Assembly (NCBI GenBank): GCA_964551975.1
Contig: CAZKFI010000003.1
Span: 1 to 64,000 of the forward strand
Direction of reading: 5' to 3'
Origin: REEB426 sp964551975
GTDB lineage: Bacteria > Actinomycetota > Actinomycetes > S36-B12
DNA: 64,000 bases
A program made the translations under genes and the position numbers. The notes beneath the pieces were generated by a model that saw only the letters and a list, made by a program, of their open reading frames with translations, was not told where the DNA came from and ran no database searches. Shown here one piece after another: positions 42,742-51,971 of the stretch (positions are counted from its first letter, which is position 1; each line of letters begins with the position of its first letter).

Positions 42742-45279
42742 ATGACTTCACCAGCGCCAACACCTCAGCCCACCGGAACCCGGTCGTCCAAGCAGTCCGA
42801 CTCCACCGGCAAGACTCGGACCAAGAAGGCTCGGGGCGCCATTTGGCTGGCCATCGGCGTCGCTATTGCCTGGCTCCTCCTCAGTGGCGCCGCGGGCCCA
42901 CTGTCCGGACGCCTGAGCGAAGTGCAGTCCAACGACAATGCGTCATTCCTGCCGGCATCCGCGGAGTCCACCCGTGTCGCCGACGAGCAGGCAGCATTCA
43001 GCGAATCCACCTCGTTCCCGGTGCTGGTGGTGGTCAGCCGCCCAGACGGGGCCGCGCTCTCCCCAGAGGATCTCGCAGCGGCTACGGCCTATGCCGAATC
43101 GATCCCGGGTCTGCAGGTCGAGACAGGGGTGACGATCGCGGACTTCCTCGATCCCACGCCGATCCTGCCGATCCCTGCTCAAGACGGCAAGGCAGTACTC
43201 ATCAATGTGTCATTGGATTCGCAACGCGCCACCGAGAACCTTGCTGACGGTTCGCTTGTTATCGCAGGCATCACAGCCGCGATGCGCACGGCAGCCGGCG
43301 ACTACCCCGACGTGCAGATCAATGTCACCGGACCAGCCGGCATCCTGTCCGACCTGATCAAGGTCTTCGGGGCCATCGACATCCAGCTCCTCGGAGCAAC
43401 ACTGCTGGTTGTCATCATCATCCTGGTCTTCGTCTATCGCAGTCCATTCATCTGGGTGCTGCCCATCATCTCGGCGCTCCTGGCTAACGCGATGGCGGGT
43501 GCCATCGTCTACGTCCTCGCGGCAAACGACATCATCGTGCTCAATGGGCAAAGCCAAGGCATTCTGACCGTGCTCGTCATCGGTGCAGCAACCGACTATG
43601 CACTGTTGATGATCGCGCGCTACCGCGAAGAACTCCAACACTTCGAATCCCACATCGATGCCCTCAAGGCTGCCTGGCGCGGAGTGGTCGAGCCCATCGT
43701 CGCCAGCGGTGCAACGGTCTCCATCGGTCTGCTCTGCCTGCTGCTCAGTGAGCTGAACTCCAACCGTTCGCTCGGCCCGGTCGGTGCCGTAGGCATCGTT
43801 GCCTGCCTTGCCGTTCTGCTCACGCTGCTACCGGCACTGCTGGCAATTCCCGTTGTCAGCATTCCGCTGGTAGCGGTGCTCACGCCCATCCTGGTGTGGC
43901 TGACCCTGGAAGTGTTCGGGCTGGAGCCCAACATCGCGCCATTCGCCGCTGCAGGTGGTGCACTGGCCTTCATCGCCATCATCTTCTGTGTCGTTATCGG
44001 CGTTCTGCGAGCGGTCCGGCCCCACAGCGGACCTTTCAGTCGTGACCGAATTCAACCGGGACGCTGGGTGTTCTGGCCGCGTATCCCGCACTACGGCGCA
44101 GAAGTCGTTGAAGGACGCGGGCTGTGGTCACGGGTGGCAAACCTTGTCGGCAAGCGACCACGTATCACCTGGGTGGTAACCGGCCTGGCACTGCTGGTCC
44201 TCGCCGGCTTCACCGGCACGCTCAGATCCGATGGCATCACCACCACCGAGGCCTTTACGGACCAAAACGTCGATTCGGTCATCGGTCAGCGAGTGCTCGA
44301 AAAGCACTTCGCTGCTGGCTTGGGTACTCCGACCATCATCATCGCCAACGAAGGCAGTGAATCTGCACTCATCGAATTAGTTTCGAACACACCCGGTGTC
44401 GCCGAGGTCGTGCCGTTCACCGATATGCCGATGGGTCCCCCCGGCGGCATGCCGATGGGTGGCGATGCGTCCGGTGCACCAGCCGATACCAGCGGTGCCG
44501 ATGCAACGGCACCGACCACAGGCATGCCAGCGGCAATGGGCGCAGGTGACATCAAGGTCGTCGACGGACGCATTCAACTGCTTGTGACCTTGCAGGACCC
44601 CGCCGATAGCCTCGCGGCTGAGGAGACGGTTGCACTACTGCGCGATGAAGTGGACACCGTCGCGGGTGCAGACGCCATCGTCGGTGGCCAAACCGCGGCG
44701 CAATACGACGTTGATCAGTCATCACTACGCGATCGCAATCTCATCATCCCCGTCGTGCTCGTCGTCATCTTCTTCGTGTTGATGCTGCTCTTGCGATCAA
44801 TCCTCGCCCCGGTGTTGCTCATCGCCACTGTTGTGCTGTCCTACTTCGCCACCCTGGGACTGTGTGCGCTGCTGTTCAACAACGTCTTCGCCTTCCCCGG
44901 GTCAGACACCTCATTCCCGCTCTTCGCATTCGTATTCCTCGTCGCCTTGGGTGTTGACTACAACATCTTCCTGATGACCAGAGTGCGCGAGGAGTCCATC
45001 AAGTTGGGCACCAGGCCCGGCATTCTGAAAGGTCTGCGCGTTACCGGCGGCGTAATCACCTCTGCCGGCATCGTGCTCGCCGCGACATTCCTGGTACTGG
45101 GTGTGCTGCCCTTGGTGTTCCTGCGGGAGTTGGGCCTTGCGGTCGCCATCGGCGTGCTGCTGGACACGTTCGTGGTGCGCTCCACCCTGGTGCCGGCTTT
45201 GGCCTACGACATCGGCCGCAAGGTCTGGTGGCCGAGCAAGGTCAGCCGACAGGAGCAGCCCGCGGAAATCTCAGGCTGA
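42742..45279 (+). CDS. MMPL family RND-type transporter
   Basis: An 845-residue protein with two repeated halves, each having one helix, a large outer loop and then five helices. The sixth-helix regions ILTVLVIGAATDYALLMIARYREEL and FVFLVALGVDYNIFLMTRVREE (given here as family motifs) carry the proton-relay Asp-Tyr pairs of MMPL proteins. The second outer loop has an unusual Met/Gly/Pro-rich insertion at residues ~560-600 (MPMGPPGGMPMGGD and TTGMPAAMGAGD). Relatives export lipids, siderophores or drugs, and in this actinobacterium could move envelope lipids. It diverges from the antiporter and its last nine bases overlap the convergent hypothetical gene. Confidence 0.88.
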   Translation: MTSPAPTPQPTGTRSSKQSDSTGKTRTKKARGAIWLAIGVAIAWLLLSGAAGPLSGRLSEVQSNDNASFLPASAESTRVADEQAAFSESTSFPVLVVVSRPDGAALSPEDLAAATAYAESIPGLQVETGVTIADFLDPTPILPIPAQDGKAVLINVSLDSQRATENLADGSLVIAGITAAMRTAAGDYPDVQINVTGPAGILSDLIKVFGAIDIQLLGATLLVVIIILVFVYRSPFIWVLPIISALLANAMAGAIVYVLAANDIIVLNGQSQGILTVLVIGAATDYALLMIARYREELQHFESHIDALKAAWRGVVEPIVASGATVSIGLLCLLLSELNSNRSLGPVGAVGIVACLAVLLTLLPALLAIPVVSIPLVAVLTPILVWLTLEVFGLEPNIAPFAAAGGALAFIAIIFCVVIGVLRAVRPHSGPFSRDRIQPGRWVFWPRIPHYGAEVVEGRGLWSRVANLVGKRPRITWVVTGLALLVLAGFTGTLRSDGITTTEAFTDQNVDSVIGQRVLEKHFAAGLGTPTIIIANEGSESALIELVSNTPGVAEVVPFTDMPMGPPGGMPMGGDASGAPADTSGADATAPTTGMPAAMGAGDIKVVDGRIQLLVTLQDPADSLAAEETVALLRDEVDTVAGADAIVGGQTAAQYDVDQSSLRDRNLIIPVVLVVIFFVLMLLLRSILAPVLLIATVVLSYFATLGLCALLFNNVFAFPGSDTSFPLFAFVFLVALGVDYNIFLMTRVREESIKLGTRPGILKGLRVTGGVITSAGIVLAATFLVLGVLPLVFLRELGLAVAIGVLLDTFVVRSTLVPALAYDIGRKVWWPSKVSRQEQPAEISG

Positions 45280-45876
45280 CCAGCGCACCTGCTGTCCGGG
45301 CGCATCTTCTTCACCTGAACTTGATTCAGGTGGCGTATAGATGATGTCGATGCGCTCGGTGAACTGCCACAGATCCGGTCCGGGAACTGCCGCACGCAGG
45401 AGTGGTTCGGCAGCGGCGAAGCTTGAGTCGACCAACGGTTGCGGGGTCACCAGTTCACCCGGGTTGGTGCTAGCGCGGTCCAAGTAGTCCTGCCATGCCC
45501 GGTTGTGTGCGAGATAGGCCTGCTTGGCCTCCTCGATTGATCCATGCCAACCCAATACCTCGACAGCTTCGACCCGGGCACCGGCTGCGGCTATCGCGTC
45601 GCGACCCCGCGATGTTGCATCGGTGAGTTTGCCGATCAACTCTCCACCCGCAGGGTCCTGCCCATGCTCAGCGATGAGCCCAGCGATCTCGTCCTGAGCC
45701 TGGACCATCTGGGCCTCTGAGGCCTCGATCGCATCGAGAAGTCGCGCCATCTCGGCATTGCGCGAGACCCAATCGCCAGCTGCCAGGATCCATCCGGCTG
45801 CCAGCAGCGCGGAGCTCAGGAGCACCACAACTCCGGCAATCAGGGCACCGGTTCCGGAGGGCGCTCGGCTACTCAT
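45271..45876 (-). CDS. Single-pass membrane protein with extracellular helical domain
   Basis: About 201 residues from the ATG at 45876 (MSSRAPSGTG); an upstream frame extension is low quality. One hydrophobic segment (ALIAGVVVLLSSALLAAGWIL) near the N-terminus acts as anchor or signal. The outer part begins with a coiled-coil-like helix (AEMARLLDAIEASEAQMVQAQ), includes a Trp-rich middle and ends in a polar tail. I do not recognise a family. It is transcribed away from the branched-lipid operon, with which it shares a ~40-base divergent region, and its end overlaps the end of the MMPL gene. Confidence 0.65.
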   Translation of the reverse strand: MSSRAPSGTGALIAGVVVLLSSALLAAGWILAAGDWVSRNAEMARLLDAIEASEAQMVQAQDEIAGLIAEHGQDPAGGELIGKLTDATSRGRDAIAAAGARVEAVEVLGWHGSIEEAKQAYLAHNRAWQDYLDRASTNPGELVTPQPLVDSSFAAAEPLLRAAVPGPDLWQFTERIDIIYTPPESSSGEEDAPGQQVRWSA

Positions 45877-45915
45877 CCGCCCATGATGTCCCATCCGTGG
45901 CACTACCGTGTGCCT

Positions 45916-47364
45916 ATGGCGATGACGGCGTCCACACAATCGGCTGGGCCCTCAGTACCGGACCACGGGGACTGGCGAGCGGACTACGCCGAGCGGGTTC
46001 GCCGATTGCTTGCGGACTATCGCGCCATCCCCAGCGGATCCCCGGTCCGCCTCGCCAAGCAGACCTCCAACCTCTTTCGTCCACGTTCCAAGGCCAGCAC
46101 CCCCGGACTCGATGTCGCCGCCTTCGACGGGGTGCTGCAGGTCGACCCTGAGACCCGCACCGCCGAGGTACTTGGTATGACCACCTACGAGCACCTGGTG
46201 GACGCCACCCTGCCGTACGGCCTCATGCCGATGTGTGTCCCGCAGCTTCGCACGATCACCCTGGGCGGCGCAGTGACCGGGTTGGGGATTGAAAGTGCCA
46301 GCTTCATGTACGGCACACCACATGAATCGGTGCTGGAGATGGACATCCTCACCGGTGACGGTGAGGTTCTGACCGTCACCGGGGCCGACGATGATCCCAA
46401 TCGCGATCTGTTCTACGGCTTTCCGAACTCCTACGGATCCCTCGGTTATGCGCTACGCCTGAAGATCGAACTGGCACCCACCAGGCCCTACGTGCACCTA
46501 CGGCACCTGCGATTCGATAGCGCCCAGGCCATGACCGAAGCCATCCAGCACTACGTAAAGCTCCGCAGGATCGACGGCGATCCAATCGATTTCATCGACG
46601 GCACTGTGTTTTCACCCAGTGAGCAGTACCTCACTCTCGGAACCATGGTTGATCAACTGCCCGCTGGGATAGCGGCCAGTGACTACACCGGTATGGGTAT
46701 CTACTACCGATCCATTCAATCCGCGCAGCGGCAGCATGACGACTATCTAACGATCTACGACTACCTGTGGCGGTGGGACACCGACTGGTTCTGGTGCTCA
46801 CGTGCCTTCGGTGCTCAGCGTCGATTCATTCGTCGGATATGGCCCAAGCGCAAGCTCCGCAGTGATGTGTACTGGAAGTTGGTCGCGTTTGATCGTCGTC
46901 ACAACGTCAGCGGACGCCTTGCCCGGCTGCAGGGTAAGCCCCAGCGTGAGCCGGTCGTGCAAGATGTCGAGGTCCCGGTGGATCGGCTGGTGGAGTTCCT
47001 GGACTTCTTCCATCGAGAGGTGCGCATCGAACCGATCTGGGTCTGCCCGCTCCAGCAGCGAGATCCCCAGGTGCACTGGCCGCTCTACGAATTCGATCCC
47101 GACGTCATCTACGTCAATGTCGGCTTCTGGTCGACCGTGCCCATGCCCGAAGGTGTCGACCCAGCCGAGGGTGTGGTGAACCGTCAGATCGAGGCCATGG
47201 TCACCTCCCTGGAGGGGCGGAAATCCCTCTACTCGACCGCCTTCTACGATCGCGACACGTTCTGGTCGATCTACGGCGGTACGACGTACCAGGCACTGAA
47301 GAACCGATACGACCCACGGGGGCGACTCCTGGGGCTTTACGAGAAGGTGGTCGAACGACGATGA
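45916..47364 (+). CDS. tmsA: FAD-binding reductase for 10-methyl-branched fatty acid synthesis (TmsA/BfaA-like)
   Basis: A ~482-residue FAD_binding_4 (VAO-type) oxidoreductase of the DHCR24-like group. The start is the ATG at 45916. The FAD domain includes DGVLQVDPETRTAEVLGM, the flavin-loop region VPQLRTITLGGAVTGLGIES and a C-terminal domain ending NRYDPRGRLLGLYEKVV. In actinobacteria such reductases are paired with a cyclopropane-synthase-like methyltransferase: the methyltransferase makes a 10-methylene intermediate and the flavoprotein reduces it to 10-methyl (tuberculostearic-type) chains. The downstream gene is exactly such a methyltransferase and overlaps by four bases (ATGA). Assignment is by family and context. 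Confidence 0.8.
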   Translation: MAMTASTQSAGPSVPDHGDWRADYAERVRRLLADYRAIPSGSPVRLAKQTSNLFRPRSKASTPGLDVAAFDGVLQVDPETRTAEVLGMTTYEHLVDATLPYGLMPMCVPQLRTITLGGAVTGLGIESASFMYGTPHESVLEMDILTGDGEVLTVTGADDDPNRDLFYGFPNSYGSLGYALRLKIELAPTRPYVHLRHLRFDSAQAMTEAIQHYVKLRRIDGDPIDFIDGTVFSPSEQYLTLGTMVDQLPAGIAASDYTGMGIYYRSIQSAQRQHDDYLTIYDYLWRWDTDWFWCSRAFGAQRRFIRRIWPKRKLRSDVYWKLVAFDRRHNVSGRLARLQGKPQREPVVQDVEVPVDRLVEFLDFFHREVRIEPIWVCPLQQRDPQVHWPLYEFDPDVIYVNVGFWSTVPMPEGVDPAEGVVNRQIEAMVTSLEGRKSLYSTAFYDRDTFWSIYGGTTYQALKNRYDPRGRLLGLYEKVVERR

Positions 47365-48614
47365 AGCTCGCCGACGCGTTCACAATGATCGTCACCGAGG
47401 ACCGCGGGGTCGGCTTCCGCGCCTACGACGGCTCTACGGCTGGTCCCCAGGATGGACCGGCGCTCCTAGACATCCGCAATCCCCGCGCCGTCCACTACCT
47501 CGCAGCCAACCCCAATCAACTCGGCCTGGCCCGCGCCTACGTGTCTGGCGACCTTGAGATCGTCGGAGATGCGTACCAAACCCTCAGCCGCCTGTACCCG
47601 ATGGACCTTTCGCACCTCACCGCAGCGGACAAGGCGAAGCTGGCTCGAATGTTCCTTCCCTATGCCTTCAAGCGCCCGGCTCCACCACCGCAGGAGCGCG
47701 TACTTCACGGCGGACGCCATTCCAAGCGGCGTGACGCCGAAGCCATCCACCACCACTACGACGTCTCGAATCGTTTCTATCGCTGGGTACTGGGACCCTC
47801 GATGGCCTACACCTGCGCTGTATTCCCCGAGGCCGATGCATCCCTCGAGGTCGCGCAGGAGGAGAAATTCGACCTGGTCTGTCGCAAACTCGGACTGCGT
47901 CCCGGCATGCGCCTACTCGATGTCGGTTGCGGCTGGGGTGGCATGGTCCTGCATGCCGTGCGCAATTACGGGGTCACCGCGATCGGCGTCACCCTCTCTC
48001 AGCAGCAGGCCCTCTGGGGCCAACAGGCAATCGAGGAGGCTGGGCTCAGCGACCGTGCGCAGGTGCGCTTCAGTGACTACCGCGATGTGCCGGAATCGAA
48101 TTTCGACGCCGTCTCCTCGATCGGGCTCACCGAGCACATTGGTCGCGCAAACTACCCCTCATACTTCGGTTTCCTATACGGGAAGCTGCGCCCCGAAGGT
48201 CGCATGCTCAACCACACCATCACCCGGCCCAGTGATGCCGACCCCACTCACTACCGCACGAGTTTCATCAACAGATACGTCTTCCCGGATGGTGAACTGT
48301 CCGGTCCAGGTCACATCATGAGCGCGATGAACAGCGCTGGCTTTGAGATCCGTCACGAGGAAAACCTGCGCGAGCACTATGCGCTCACCCTGAAGCACTG
48401 GTGTCAAAACCTTGAGGATCACTGGACGGAGGCAGTGGACGAGGCCGGCCTCGGCACCGCTCGCGTGTGGCGCCTCTATATGGCCGCCTCCCGCTTGGGG
48501 TTCGATATCAACACCATCCAGTTGCACCAGACCCTAGGTGTCAAGCTCGGTGCGGGCGGTGCGAGCGGCTTCCCGCTACGTCCCGACTTCAGTCGCCAGC
48601 CTGCGTACGTCTGA
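47361..48614 (+). CDS. tmsB: Cyclopropane-synthase-like SAM methyltransferase (TmsB/BfaB-like)
   Basis: A 417-residue SAM-dependent methyltransferase of the CFA synthase family. The SAM-binding motif is LLDVGCGWGGMVLHAV, preceded by HHHYDVSNRFYRWVLG and YTCAVFPEADASLEVAQ, all family hallmarks. The fatty-acyl-handling region includes SSIGLTEHIGRANYPSYF. It transfers a methyl group onto the double bond of phospholipid-bound oleate. Paired with the preceding flavoprotein it should give 10-methylstearate rather than a cyclopropane, as in other actinobacteria with the tms/bfa pair. It is translationally coupled to that gene. CFA synthase activity alone remains an alternative. Confidence 0.85.
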   Translation: MKLADAFTMIVTEDRGVGFRAYDGSTAGPQDGPALLDIRNPRAVHYLAANPNQLGLARAYVSGDLEIVGDAYQTLSRLYPMDLSHLTAADKAKLARMFLPYAFKRPAPPPQERVLHGGRHSKRRDAEAIHHHYDVSNRFYRWVLGPSMAYTCAVFPEADASLEVAQEEKFDLVCRKLGLRPGMRLLDVGCGWGGMVLHAVRNYGVTAIGVTLSQQQALWGQQAIEEAGLSDRAQVRFSDYRDVPESNFDAVSSIGLTEHIGRANYPSYFGFLYGKLRPEGRMLNHTITRPSDADPTHYRTSFINRYVFPDGELSGPGHIMSAMNSAGFEIRHEENLREHYALTLKHWCQNLEDHWTEAVDEAGLGTARVWRLYMAASRLGFDINTIQLHQTLGVKLGAGGASGFPLRPDFSRQPAYV

Positions 48615-48721
48615 GTAACAACTCGGTCGCAGCCAACTCACAGCGCACTCACAGCACCACCCGCCAGGGTTACTTCACGATGCAGGTCCTGCAGTAGGGC
48701 AGGCAATGTGAAGGAGGCACG

Positions 48722-49036
48722 ATGAGTGAGCAGCACCCCAACGCTGAGGCAACTCAGCCAACAGCGCCAGGCAACCAGTGGCGAACTGCCACCGTGGTCG
48801 TTGCCCTCACTGGCGCCGGGCTCGCCGCGATCACCGGCCTTGCCGGATTCGGCATCGGCCTAGGAGTGGCTACGACCCTCGACAATGACCGCGGTCATCA
48901 CCAGATGACGGCGGGGCCTGAGTTCAATCGGCCCGGATTCACCCAGCGCGAGTTCGGTGCACCCGAGTTCGACCACCGGCCCGATTTTGACAACCGGCAC
49001 CACGGTGACCGGCGGGACGGGCGCAGCGACCGCTGA
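48722..49036 (+). CDS. Small single-pass membrane protein with His/Asp/Arg-rich tail
   Basis: A 104-residue protein with a strong ribosome binding site (GAAGGAGG before ATG). One hydrophobic helix (GAGLAAITGLAGFGIGLGVA) separates a short N-terminus from a tail of ~50 residues with repeated elements (EFNRPGFTQREF, EFDHRPDFDNRHHGDRRDG). The tail is rich in His, Asp and Arg, and could bind metal or be disordered. No family recognised. The ~107-base space before it has repeated ACTCACAGC-like words but no convincing promoter. Confidence 0.65.
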   Translation: MSEQHPNAEATQPTAPGNQWRTATVVVALTGAGLAAITGLAGFGIGLGVATTLDNDRGHHQMTAGPEFNRPGFTQREFGAPEFDHRPDFDNRHHGDRRDGRSDR

Positions 49037-49087
49037 GGTGAGGACCGAATGCGGGAGTCGGTTCTGAGGTCCCTCAGTAGCCGTGAA

Positions 49088-50461
49088 TCAGGTCGACTTC
49101 AGGGCACTGACCACCTTGGTCAGCGAATCCTTGGCGTCACCGAATAGCAGGGTGGTCTTGGGGTCGTAGAGGATCTCGTTCTCGATGCCGGCGAAGCCAG
49201 GGCGCATGGATCGCTTCAGGAAGACGATCTGCTGGGCCTCGTCGACATCGAGAATGGGCATGCCATAGATGGGAGCCGACTTGTCGCTTCGCGCGGCGGG
49301 GTTCACCACGTCATTGGCTCCGACCACCAGGACGACATCAGTTGAGGAGAACTCCGGATTGATCTCGTCCATTTCCTTGAGCTGCTCGTAGGGCACGTTG
49401 GCCTCGGCGAGCAGCACGTTCATGTGCCCGGGCATGCGGCCGGCCACCGGGTGGATGGCGTAGTCCACCTCGATCCCGCGCTCGGTCAGCAGGTCAGCGA
49501 GCTCGCGCAGGGTGCTCTGCGCCTGCGCGACTGCCAGGCCGTAGCCGGGAACCAGGATCACCTTGTTCGCAAACCCCAGCATGATCGCGACATCGTTGGG
49601 CGATGCCGATCGCACGGGTCGGTCCGAACCGGTCCCGCCACCACCGGCTGTCGTCCCCGAGAATGCACCGAACAGCGTCGAGGTGAGTGGCCGGCCCATG
49701 GCCTTGGCCATTTCGCGAGTGAGCAGCGTTCCCGACGCTCCCACCAGCGTTCCCGCGATGATGAGGAGAACGTTGTCCAACACGTAGCCGGAGGCGGCAA
49801 CGGACAAACCGGTGAATGCGTTGAGCAGTGAGATGACGATGGGAACATCTGCTCCACCCACCGGAAGCACGAAGAGCACACCGAAGATCAGTGCGAGCAC
49901 GAGTAGTGCGACCAGCAGCCACACCTGCGGGCTGATCACGAGCCACACCGCGCCAACAACGGTGCCGGCCGCTACGAGCATGGTGATCCACTTGCCCGCG
50001 GGGAGCACGACCGGGCGCGTGGTCATGAGTTCCTGCAGCTTGAGGAAGGTGACGATCGAGCCGCTGAAGGAGACTGAACCAACAACGACGGTGAAAACCG
50101 TTGCGGCCAGGATCAACCGATCGGCTGCGCCGTACTCGAGGTACTCCACGACGGAAACAAGAGCCGCGGCTCCGCCGCCGACGCCGTTGAACAGCGCGAC
50201 CAACTGCGGCATCTGCGTCATCTGCACGCGCCGTGCCGACACCCAACCGATGACCGAGCCGACCAGCAGGGCAACGAGGATCAAGATGAGGTTGCTCAAC
50301 TTGATGCCGCTGAAGAACAGCACGATGGTGGCAAGCAGAGCTCCAGCCGCCCCGAGCAGATTGCCGCGCCGCGCACTACGCGGTGAGGAGAGCCCCTTCA
50401 GGGCCAAGATGAACAGCACCGCAGCAACCAGGTTGGCAAGTTGCACCCAGGATTCGCTCAT
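49088..50461 (-). CDS. pntB: NAD(P) transhydrogenase beta subunit
   Basis: A 457-residue subunit. The first ~260 residues contain about eight or nine helices of domain dII (for example LVALFNGVGGGAAALVSVVE). The C-terminal NADP(H)-binding domain dIII has VPGYGLAVAQAQ, HPVAGRMPGHMNVLLAEA and VGANDVVNPAA, all conserved. With PntAA and PntAB it forms the proton-pumping enzyme that reduces NADP+ with NADH. Its ATG overlaps the stop of pntAB (TGATG). Actinobacteria commonly split the alpha subunit as seen here. Confidence 0.95.
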   Translation of the reverse strand: MSESWVQLANLVAAVLFILALKGLSSPRSARRGNLLGAAGALLATIVLFFSGIKLSNLILILVALLVGSVIGWVSARRVQMTQMPQLVALFNGVGGGAAALVSVVEYLEYGAADRLILAATVFTVVVGSVSFSGSIVTFLKLQELMTTRPVVLPAGKWITMLVAAGTVVGAVWLVISPQVWLLVALLVLALIFGVLFVLPVGGADVPIVISLLNAFTGLSVAASGYVLDNVLLIIAGTLVGASGTLLTREMAKAMGRPLTSTLFGAFSGTTAGGGGTGSDRPVRSASPNDVAIMLGFANKVILVPGYGLAVAQAQSTLRELADLLTERGIEVDYAIHPVAGRMPGHMNVLLAEANVPYEQLKEMDEINPEFSSTDVVLVVGANDVVNPAARSDKSAPIYGMPILDVDEAQQIVFLKRSMRPGFAGIENEILYDPKTTLLFGDAKDSLTKVVSALKST

Positions 50462-50769
50462 CAGGCCGAACCCTCCTTCGATTCAGCCGCTGCCTTGCGG
50501 GGTTTGAACATCTCGAGCATGCGGTCGGTTACCACGAAGCCGCCGACAAGATTGATGGCACCGAGAAGAATTGCGATGACGGCCAGGGTCAATTCCAATG
50601 CGCCGTCCGCTGACCCAGCCACCGTGATACCGCCCAGCAGGACGATGCCGTGGATTGCGTTGGCGCCGGACATCAGTGGTGTGTGCAGCACGGTGGAGAC
50701 CTTGGAGACGACCTCGAAGCCCACGAAGATGCTCAGCACGAAGATGGTCAGGAGAGCTACGCCATCCAT
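50461..50769 (-). CDS. pntAB: NAD(P) transhydrogenase alpha subunit, membrane part
   Basis: About 102 residues from the ATG at 50769 (MDGVALLTIFVLSIFVGFEVV), one base after the stop of pntAA and with AAGGAG upstream. Three hydrophobic helices form the alpha-side membrane domain. The segment STVLHTPLMSGANAIHGIVLLG is diagnostic of PntAB. The longer upstream start would overlap pntAA and add nine polar residues. A charged C-terminal tail follows. It is the second gene of the three-gene operon. Confidence 0.93.
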   Translation of the reverse strand: MDGVALLTIFVLSIFVGFEVVSKVSTVLHTPLMSGANAIHGIVLLGGITVAGSADGALELTLAVIAILLGAINLVGGFVVTDRMLEMFKPRKAAAESKEGSA

Positions 50770-50770
50770 C

Positions 50771-51922
50771 TCAGGACTCCTTTCCCGCAAGCTCACCCAG
50801 GGCAGTGCGGGCAGCTTCGCTGCGGATTTCCCCGTTCAGGACCACCGCACATCCCTCCAGAACCTCATCGGCCATGTCGACAACGACTGCGCCATCGCGC
50901 ACGGTCAACCCGAGGAGCGCCTGGACATTCATCGCGTAGAGCTGCGAGGCGTGCACCGGCATCTGGCTGGCGACGTCCTTGCCGCCCCAAACCAGCACCT
51001 GGCCGATCCACACCTCGTCACCGGGCTGCGAGCCCTCGACGTTGCCCCCGGTTTCACTGGCCAGATCGACGACCACGGAGCCCGGACGCATCCCCTCCAC
51101 CATCGCACGCGTCACCAGCAGTGGCGCACGGCGTCCCGGGACGGCTGCGGTGGTGATCACCGCATCGGCTGCCGCGATATGCGGGGCGAGGAGTTCCCGC
51201 TGCCGAGCCGCGCGGTCCTCAGTCATCTCCCGTGCGTAGCCACCGCTTCCTTCCAGTGCCTCAAGGTCCAAGGTGATGAAGGTTGCGCCCATCGACCGCA
51301 CCTCGTCGGCACTGGCCGGGCGTACGTCGTAGGCAGAGACCTTCGCCCCGAGACGCTTGGCGGTTGCGATCGCCTGGAGGCCGGCTACACCTGCGCCCAG
51401 CACGAGCACCTTCGCCGGCTGGATCGTGCCGGCGGCGGTCATAAACAACGGGAAGAACGTCGGCAATCGATCCGCCGCCACGAGGGAGGCTCGATATCCA
51501 GTGACGAGGGCCTGCGAGGTGAGGGCGTCCATCGACTGAGCGCGCGAGATGCGCGGCAGGAGGTCGAAGGACAGGGCCGTGGCACCGGCCTTGGCTACCG
51601 CGGCGATGGTGGCGGAGTCCGTGCTTGGTGACAGGAACGACACCGCCACCGTGCCCTTCCCCAGGCCGGCTGCCAGTTCAGGTGCCAGCGGTCGCACAGT
51701 GGCCACCACTGCGGCACCATGCAGAGCCGCTGATAGTTCGCCGCTGGGAATGATCTGGGCACCGGCAAGGCGGTAGGCCTCGTCATCGGCGAAGGCGTGC
51801 CGTCCGGCACCAGACTCCACCGCAACCTCAAATCCCAACTGGGTGAACTTGCCCAGCACCTGAGGTACGACCGCGACCCGGTGCTCTCCTTCGGCCCGCT
51901 CCGCGGGCACGACGATTCTCAC
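50771..51922 (-). CDS. pntAA: NAD(P) transhydrogenase alpha subunit, soluble NAD-binding part
   Basis: About 383 residues from the GTG at 51922 (VRIVVPAERAEGEHRVAVVP). An earlier start would reach past the end of the ParA gene. The alanine dehydrogenase/PNT N-domain is followed by the NAD-binding Rossmann region KVLVLGAGVAGLQAIATAKR and VSAYDVRPASADEVRSMGA. A late VVVDLASETGGNVEG also fits. It binds NAD(H) and docks on the membrane subunits. First gene of the pnt operon, 49 bases after an orphan ParA gene on the same strand. Confidence 0.93.
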   Translation of the reverse strand: MRIVVPAERAEGEHRVAVVPQVLGKFTQLGFEVAVESGAGRHAFADDEAYRLAGAQIIPSGELSAALHGAAVVATVRPLAPELAAGLGKGTVAVSFLSPSTDSATIAAVAKAGATALSFDLLPRISRAQSMDALTSQALVTGYRASLVAADRLPTFFPLFMTAAGTIQPAKVLVLGAGVAGLQAIATAKRLGAKVSAYDVRPASADEVRSMGATFITLDLEALEGSGGYAREMTEDRAARQRELLAPHIAAADAVITTAAVPGRRAPLLVTRAMVEGMRPGSVVVDLASETGGNVEGSQPGDEVWIGQVLVWGGKDVASQMPVHASQLYAMNVQALLGLTVRDGAVVVDMADEVLEGCAVVLNGEIRSEAARTALGELAGKES

Positions 51923-51971
51923 CCGCCGGAGCCTAGGGCCAGACGGGAATACCCGCTGAGCGACCTGATGG

